Assembly: GCA_009103225.1 (NCBI GenBank)
Contig: RHPI01000560.1
Span: 773,404 to 837,403, forward strand
Reading direction: 5' to 3'
DNA: 64,000 nucleotides
Source of the DNA: Chlorokybus atmophyticus
Lineage: Eukaryota > Streptophyta > Chlorokybophyceae > Chlorokybales > Chlorokybaceae
A model generated the notes under the pieces. It ran no database searches, was not told the origin of the DNA, and worked only from the letters and a program-made list of their open reading frames with translations. Every line of letters starts with the position of its first letter. Position 1 is the stretch's first letter. Shown in pieces: positions 58,901 to 64,000 of this stretch. The position numbers and the translations under genes were made by a program.

Positions 58901-59364
58901 TTGCTTGCTTTGCCGACGCAGCCGCTCACTGGGCAAGAGCAGGCATCCGGGCAGGCCAATTGCCTTTGCCGCATGTGACCATGCATGGGTTGATCCCGCT
59001 GCTGCACCTGACAGCGGCGGCGGCGGCGGCGGCGGAGTCTTCAAGGTCGCTGCCTGCATCTGGCGGAGTGTCTACCGCTCCTCCTCCCTCGCAGTCGACA
59101 AAACAGGCGAGCTGGGGACTGGACTGCGAGTATAGCAGCCTTGTCAGATTGGGGGTAGGAAGAGGATCAGGACGCGGCGGCGGCGGCGGCGGCAGAGGTG
59201 GTTGTGCTTGGTAGTGTGGTAGGTGTCGGTGTGTGAGAGATCGGGGTCGGGAGTACTGTCGATGGTGTTGGTAGCGAGGGGCGGCGGACGCAGGCGCAGG
59301 CCATGAGGAGCAGAGGAGGAGGAGGAGGAGGAGGAGGCTGTCGCCCCTGCCGCCGCCGCCATCC
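55996..59364. other. no recognisable gene; AHL upstream region at right end
   Basis: 56000-58640 is plain intergenic DNA with a G-run at 56427-56438 and CCTAACCCTAACTAA at 57102-57116. From about 58640 to 59364 the DNA turns GC-rich with GGC/GCC triplet runs (59012-59034, 59177-59192) and GGAGGA repeats (59308-59337). This is probably the promoter and 5' UTR of the AHL gene. Confidence 0.5.
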
Positions 59365-59415
59365 ATGCACGACCCCAGGGAAGGACGAGGATCGCAGTCG
59401 TCCCAGCAGCAGTCA

Positions 59416-59478
<63 letters not shown>

Positions 59479-61273
59479 GAGCAGAGGGAACGAGAGCACA
59501 TTCAGCAACAACAGCAACAGCTCCAGCAGCAGCAGCAACATCTTCAACAGCATCAGCCGGAGGGATCTGCGGCAGTGGCAGCGGCCGCAGCGGCCGCCGC
59601 TGCTGCGGCCGTGTCAGCGGGGTATCCGCGATCACCACAACACCCACAGCAACAGCGCTCTGAGCACTTCCCGTACGCCGGCATTGGCGGAGCCGCAGGC
59701 GTGCTGGGCGCCGGCCTTGCGGGCCTAGGTACGCAACCCACTACTCAAGCATGCACAACATCTGGCACACATACACGTACCCACAATCAGCTAGTGAAGC
59801 GCATGCGACAAACAGTACATCAGTTGGTACATTTCGATCTATGTGTCCGCGTGTCCATGGCAATGTCACGCCATGTGCGCGTGTTTGTGTGGAGTCCATG
59901 TGGGGAAGCACGCAAACTTGTTGGCGTGCACTGGAGCAGGGATTGGTATGGCTGTGGGTGCTGCGGGGGGAGGGGAGGAGGGCATGTTGGGTTTGCCGGC
60001 GGGGCTGCCCGCTTTACCGGCTCCAGAGCCGGGTAAGAGGAAACGGGGGCGTCCGCGCAAGGCGCCTCTCGCGCTTGGGAGTGGCCTGGTCGGCGTCTTC
60101 GGGGGCGCGAGCACGGCAGCCGCACCTAGTGCGGTACCCGTCGTCAAGCGCGGGAGAGGCAGGCCACCGGGATCAGGTACATACATTCATGCATCGTCAC
60201 TACACACTGGGCGTGAGAAGGGTTGTTGGTTCTGGAGCAAATCGGTAGATTTCACACATTTGCATCTGCAGGCTCTTCGCTGTCGCCGCATGTGATCAAC
60301 GTGATGCCGGGTGAGGTGAGTTTGTGCTCTCCCTTCTCGCGCACGCTCGCTAACAGCCACATCAACTTTTACAGTGCATATGTTGACTCAATGGACTCCA
60401 CCTTCACTTTCAGGACATACTTGCGGTGATCATGCAGTACCCTCGCGAAAGAAGACGAGGTGTGTGCGTGCTCGCCGCGCACGGCGTCGTCTCTACGGCC
60501 ACGCTCGGCAGACCCGCACAGCCCGGCGCAACCGTGCGGATTGAGGTAAGATGTTGGCAGTGTGGCTGTTGCTGTTGTTGTTGATGTTGGTTGTGAATAA
60601 CTGTCTCTCCCCACCAGGGAAGACTTGAGATCCTCACATTTTCTGGTGCACTGGTGCCGCACGACACCTCCGCCGGCTCGCGTGGCGCGGGCGGCCTCAG
60701 CATATCGTTTGTGAACTCGGACGGGCAGGTGCAGGCTGGAAGCGTGGAGGGACCGCTCATCGCCTCCACAGTCGTGCAGGTGAGCACAATGCACTGGAGT
60801 TTGTATGCGTGTGCCTGCGCATGTGCGTTTGCGTGTTCATGACACATGCTCTTCTCTTGCAACAGCTTGTGTTGGGTAGCTTTCGGCACGGGGAGGGCCC
60901 CGAAGCGGCGAGCACATCCGTGTCTGCGGAGGCCCAAGCCGTGCTCGGCATGTTGCCAGGGACATCCTCTATGCATCATCATCAGCAGCAACAACAACAT
61001 CAACACCATCAGCAACAGCAACAGCAACGCCACGCGGCCGGGACGCAGCAGCAGCACGCGGGCATGGGCCACATGACTCTGGAAGAGCAGGGCAGGGCGA
61101 TGCAGGCGCTGCAGCTGCCGGGAACCCACTGGCAACAGCACCCGCAGGCACAACAACAGGCTCAACAACAAGCCCAACAACAGCAGCAGCAGCAGCACCA
61201 TCAAGCCAGCCTCATGCTGCCTCACCTACCGGACTGGCCCGTGCAGCCCAAACGGGAACGGGACCCGCGGTGA
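59365..61273 (+). CDS. AHL-type AT-hook/PPC DNA-binding protein
   Basis: Nuclear architectural/transcriptional regulator. Six exons, all phases closing: 59365-59728, 59940-60176, 60272-60315, 60414-60545, 60618-60779, 60866-61273 (1347 nt, 448 aa, stop TGA). Order: Gln-rich N-terminus (about 11-70), polyalanine, AT-hook 1 KRKRGRPRK (154-162), AT-hook 2 KRGRGRPPG (191-199), then the PPC/DUF296 domain (about 202-325): SLSPHVINVMPGE, GVCVLAAHGVVSTATL, GRLEILTFSGALVP, GGLSISFVNSDGQV, then VVQLVLGSF. AT-hooks bind the minor groove of AT-rich DNA; PPC mediates trimerisation. A second Gln/His-rich region ends the protein. Land-plant AHLs usually carry one or two AT-hooks before PPC, as here, but lack such long Gln tracts. 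ATG 59365 lies after a GC-rich leader. Confidence 0.9.
59395..59555. repeat. CAG/CAA repeat coding polyglutamine
   Basis: Interrupted CAG/CAA triplets in the first AHL exon. A smaller tract codes for Gln/His at about 60978-61030 and 61150-61200 in the last exon. Confidence 0.9.
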
Positions 61274-63900
61274 CGCAGAGTCTCTTCCATTCAACGAGAG
61301 CGGTCCTCCCACAGCTGACTGCACATGCCGTCCTTAACTGATGTGCATTCGACACTGTAACATGGGCCCGATTTATCCTTGAGAAAGCACGGCATCACCC
61401 ACATGTAGACTAGACTTCATTGTGCACACGCCAGCCCAGCTGCCAAAGATCACGTCATCGCAGTTGGCTTGGCCGGATAGCGTAAGCACCCCACCGAAGT
61501 TCTGCTTACAACATTGTATTTATACCAGAGATACTCTACAAGCACCTCCTCAGAGAGACCCACACCAAGCCACACCAAACCAGGATATATATGTAACGCT
61601 AGACCCAATGCACTGCAATTTTTCCTCCATTGATGCGACTTATTTGCGCTGATGCTCTGATCCCCTGGTATTATTGGCCTCGGCAATGCTGTGTGCTGCG
61701 TATCAGCTGTGAACGTCGGTTATTGTAGTCAACTGGTTGATTACTAAATCCCACTTGTCGGACATCACATGCACCATGAATGACACCTCTGCTGCCACTG
61801 TCCATTGCAAGCAACAGTGACAACAACAAATGAGCATGCATACATGGTTGGATGCAGCCCCCTGTGCAAACAATTCATGCGCTTCAAGTTGAGTGATTGG
61901 CGTGTATCCTCCACATGGTAACCTGTGCATTTGCCAGTAAGTCAGTGCTGGCCAATGACAGCAAGTCCCAATAGCTTCTTCGCATGTTGGTTTTCTCAAT
62001 GCACATGGCAAGCTCATCTGCTGTCCGTTTTGCGCACTTGTAGGGGCACACAATACAAGGACGGTGCACTACATGAAGCTGGTAATAGTAATTATTGCCG
62101 TCGAAGTGCACGCATGTAAGTTGAGTTGCTGTATACTATACGGTGTGTAGGCCATACTATGGGTAGCCTATGCACATTCGGTTAAAGGATGGTGCACATA
62201 GCAGCTCCCTATTATGACAAACACAGCAGTCATGTAATGCACAAAGCTCAAACCCTTCATCAGACGCGTTGTGTTTTTTCGAGCAATCTCAGCTGCAATC
62301 ACCCCAGTACATGTCAATACAATGGGCACACCGGTGCACGAGCGTGTGTACGACACACTTGACGGGCTAACAACATGGTTTGACAACCTCGCTGCTGGCT
62401 TAACCTGGCTACATCTGCAACATGGAGAGAAAAGCACCTGGAGACAAGCGCTGACAGATACGAGCAATGAAACAACCTGTCGGCTACAATCGTTACTAGT
62501 TGGGCAGCAACAACTCAATTTCATCAAACTTACAGCGAGTAATTGGAGTCCTCCAATTAACCTTATTGCCTGTAATAAAACGGCCACAAAGAACATGCAG
62601 CAAGCGCCTGCCTTGCAAAGCATGTGCAGAGGGAGGATCCTCTTATGAAATATCTCTGATCTAGTACAAGATTTCATGCACGGCTGCGAGCTTGAGTGAT
62701 CTTCAGGCCTAAGATGGACACTCGCCTGAGTTCAAAGGTCTTATAATGAAGTTCAGTGTCATATTCATCCCTCACCTCGTCTTCGGCTTCGATGAGGATT
62801 GCAACGCCATCAGCGATGGCAACGCCATCGATTCAACCATCCACAAGATATGATAAATGTTAGAGAGAGTTTAACAAAAGGCAACAATTACACTTGCATA
62901 GCAACCTTGCCATTTTGGCTTTGAAATTTTCTCTTATGAAGCCGCCTTGGATTTGCATCGCCATGCGCAGCGAGCAGTTTAACACTGTGCTCTGCAACCT
63001 CGCCTTCCTACCAAGTGTTACACGCTTAATGGAACCTTTGTGGCTTCTCACCTATTCATAGAAGTAATACGTCACAACCAACACTTCTGCATGACAACTT
63101 ACGTATGCAACCAGTGAACCTTACTTGGGCTTCGAACGGAGAATCGTCTCATCTGACCTGCACGTACTCACCACCGTCTTTGCTCCACATTCTCAAACAA
63201 CGGCCAATTTACAAGGTGTTCACTCGGAAGGCACGGACTCGACTCTGCAATAGTGTCACCTCTACAAAGCATGATTGCCTCTTTGAACTGTGCATGATAG
63301 GCAAAGCAACACTCAGTTGCATTGATAACTTGCTTATGTACAAATCACTTGCAGAAACTCATGTGTTAAAGGAAGGTTTAAGCTCACTGCACTTTTGGGG
63401 ACGGAACGATAATAATGGCGCTTCCACTCTTGAGAGGGTCTGTCCTCATTCGAAAATATCAACGTCACATCGTCAAACCCTTGCTTGAGTTTGTAATACG
63501 GCACTTGCTGTAGAGACGAGGTTCAAGTAAGGTGACAAAACAAACACCATAACACCATGAAGGCACACACCAGTGGCAAACCTAACTTTGCTCCATTGTC
63601 AACCGACGCAAGAGACATGGTTTGCACGATAACCGCCGCCCAAAGCTGCAGTCTTCCTCCGCAATGTGCCCGCCGCCCGCCCATTCAGCACAACTTTTTT
63701 CTGGTCTACAAACACGCAACCCATCCTTTAAACTTGAAACACAGCAGACATCGAACAACACGATTGCTAATAAACAAACACCAACACTCGAACGGGAAAC
63801 CCTAACACAGCAGATGATAGTGGCGCGCGGACTGCCGTTGTAGTGTCGGTTAATGTGGAATAGGCTAAGAAGGGCTTCTGAAGCATCAATAAGTAATACA
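61274..63900. other. no recognisable gene
   Basis: 3' flank of the AHL gene and intergenic DNA. Frame 62271-62648 (plus, 125 codons; FDNLAAGLTWLHLQHGEK) and frame 62677-62168 (minus) are the longest. Neither has a known motif and they overlap. Nothing else stands out. Confidence 0.4.
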
Positions 63901-63923
63901 CAACCTTTCATGGTAGCGACTTT

Positions 63924-64000
63924 GCTACCATGGCCTAGTTGGTCGAGCTCGGCGTTACATTGGTAATCGGAGCTTAAATTCTAAGGTACTGCGTTTGAGT
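63924..64000 (+). other. tRNA-like or SINE-like sequence, cut by the window end
   Basis: TGGCCTAGTTGG at 63931-63942 matches the Pol III A-box consensus. GCGTTTGAGT at the last bases resembles a B-box start. A normal cloverleaf cannot be folded (D-arm and anticodon stem do not pair properly), so a tRNA-derived repeat is more likely than a functional tRNA. Just upstream, CATGGTAGC and GCTACCATG form a 9-bp hairpin (63909-63932). Confidence 0.25.

Noticed and set aside
59303-59728. Ser/Arg-rich frame overlapping the AHL first exon
   Set aside because: Alternative-frame reading of the CAG repeat; the polyglutamine frame continues into AT-hook and PPC exons with matching phases.
62168-62677. Overlapping 169-aa (minus) and 125-aa (plus) frames
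   Set aside because: No motif, no splice context, overlapping on both strands; not supported as genes.
63924-64000. Functional tRNA gene
   Set aside because: A-box is good, but D-arm and anticodon stem do not fold and the 3' part is missing; kept only as a weak tRNA-like feature.

Overview
This is nuclear DNA of a eukaryote, most likely a flagellate-bearing green alga of the streptophyte (charophyte) side. Coding exons are split by short GT-AG introns (51-526 nt). One host gene is an AHL-type AT-hook/PPC protein, a family typical of the green lineage. Another is CCDC77, a centriole/cilium-associated coiled-coil protein that is not expected in organisms without centrioles. One retroelement joins a retropepsin to a DNMT3-like cytosine methyltransferase, an association reported for charophyte retrotransposons. 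No species can be named from sequence alone.

Layout. 1-1.2 kb: end of a pogo/Tigger-like DDE transposase gene (minus). 2.3-2.7 kb: a 436-nt poly-G tract holding one N. 2.9-4.9 kb: decayed transposase-like gene (minus). 4.85-12.7 kb: an ~82-bp hairpin-forming satellite split by a nearly full-length L1-like LINE (5020-12463, minus) with a 14-bp target-site duplication and a poly-A tail. 14.3-19.6 kb: a decayed multi-exon gene with an FtsJ-like methyltransferase motif and a Cys-rich finger. 20.1-25.1 kb: a broken element-like gene ending in a Tesmin/TSO1-type CXC domain, interrupted by an interstitial telomeric repeat. 25.8-27.0 kb: Tudor-like exons followed by a phage-type C5 methyltransferase. 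28.1-32.5 kb: decayed Gypsy chromovirus with 82-bp terminal repeats. 34.8-38.3 kb: internally deleted Gypsy element with long LTRs (minus). 38.3-40.7 kb: the retropepsin-DNMT retroelement (minus). 40.7-41.0 kb: Copia integrase scrap.

From 43 to 61 kb the window changes to compact host genes: a 260-aa coiled-coil protein (minus) divergent from CCDC77, a DHHC palmitoyltransferase, a BTB-domain protein, and the AHL protein with polyglutamine. Their introns are full of TG/CG-rich microsatellites. A second poly-G tract lies at 51.5 kb, and 51.7-54.4 kb holds open but unrecognised sequence.

How it fits together. The left two thirds is a transposon graveyard in which in-frame stops are mostly TAG, several at positions where the families normally carry Gln. 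The Gln-rich AHL gene contains no such TAG, so this looks like CAG-to-TAG decay (CHG methylation) and not a recoded stop. Three methyltransferase-fold proteins lie within 22 kb in this mobile region. The right third is a gene-dense island whose exon phases all close correctly.
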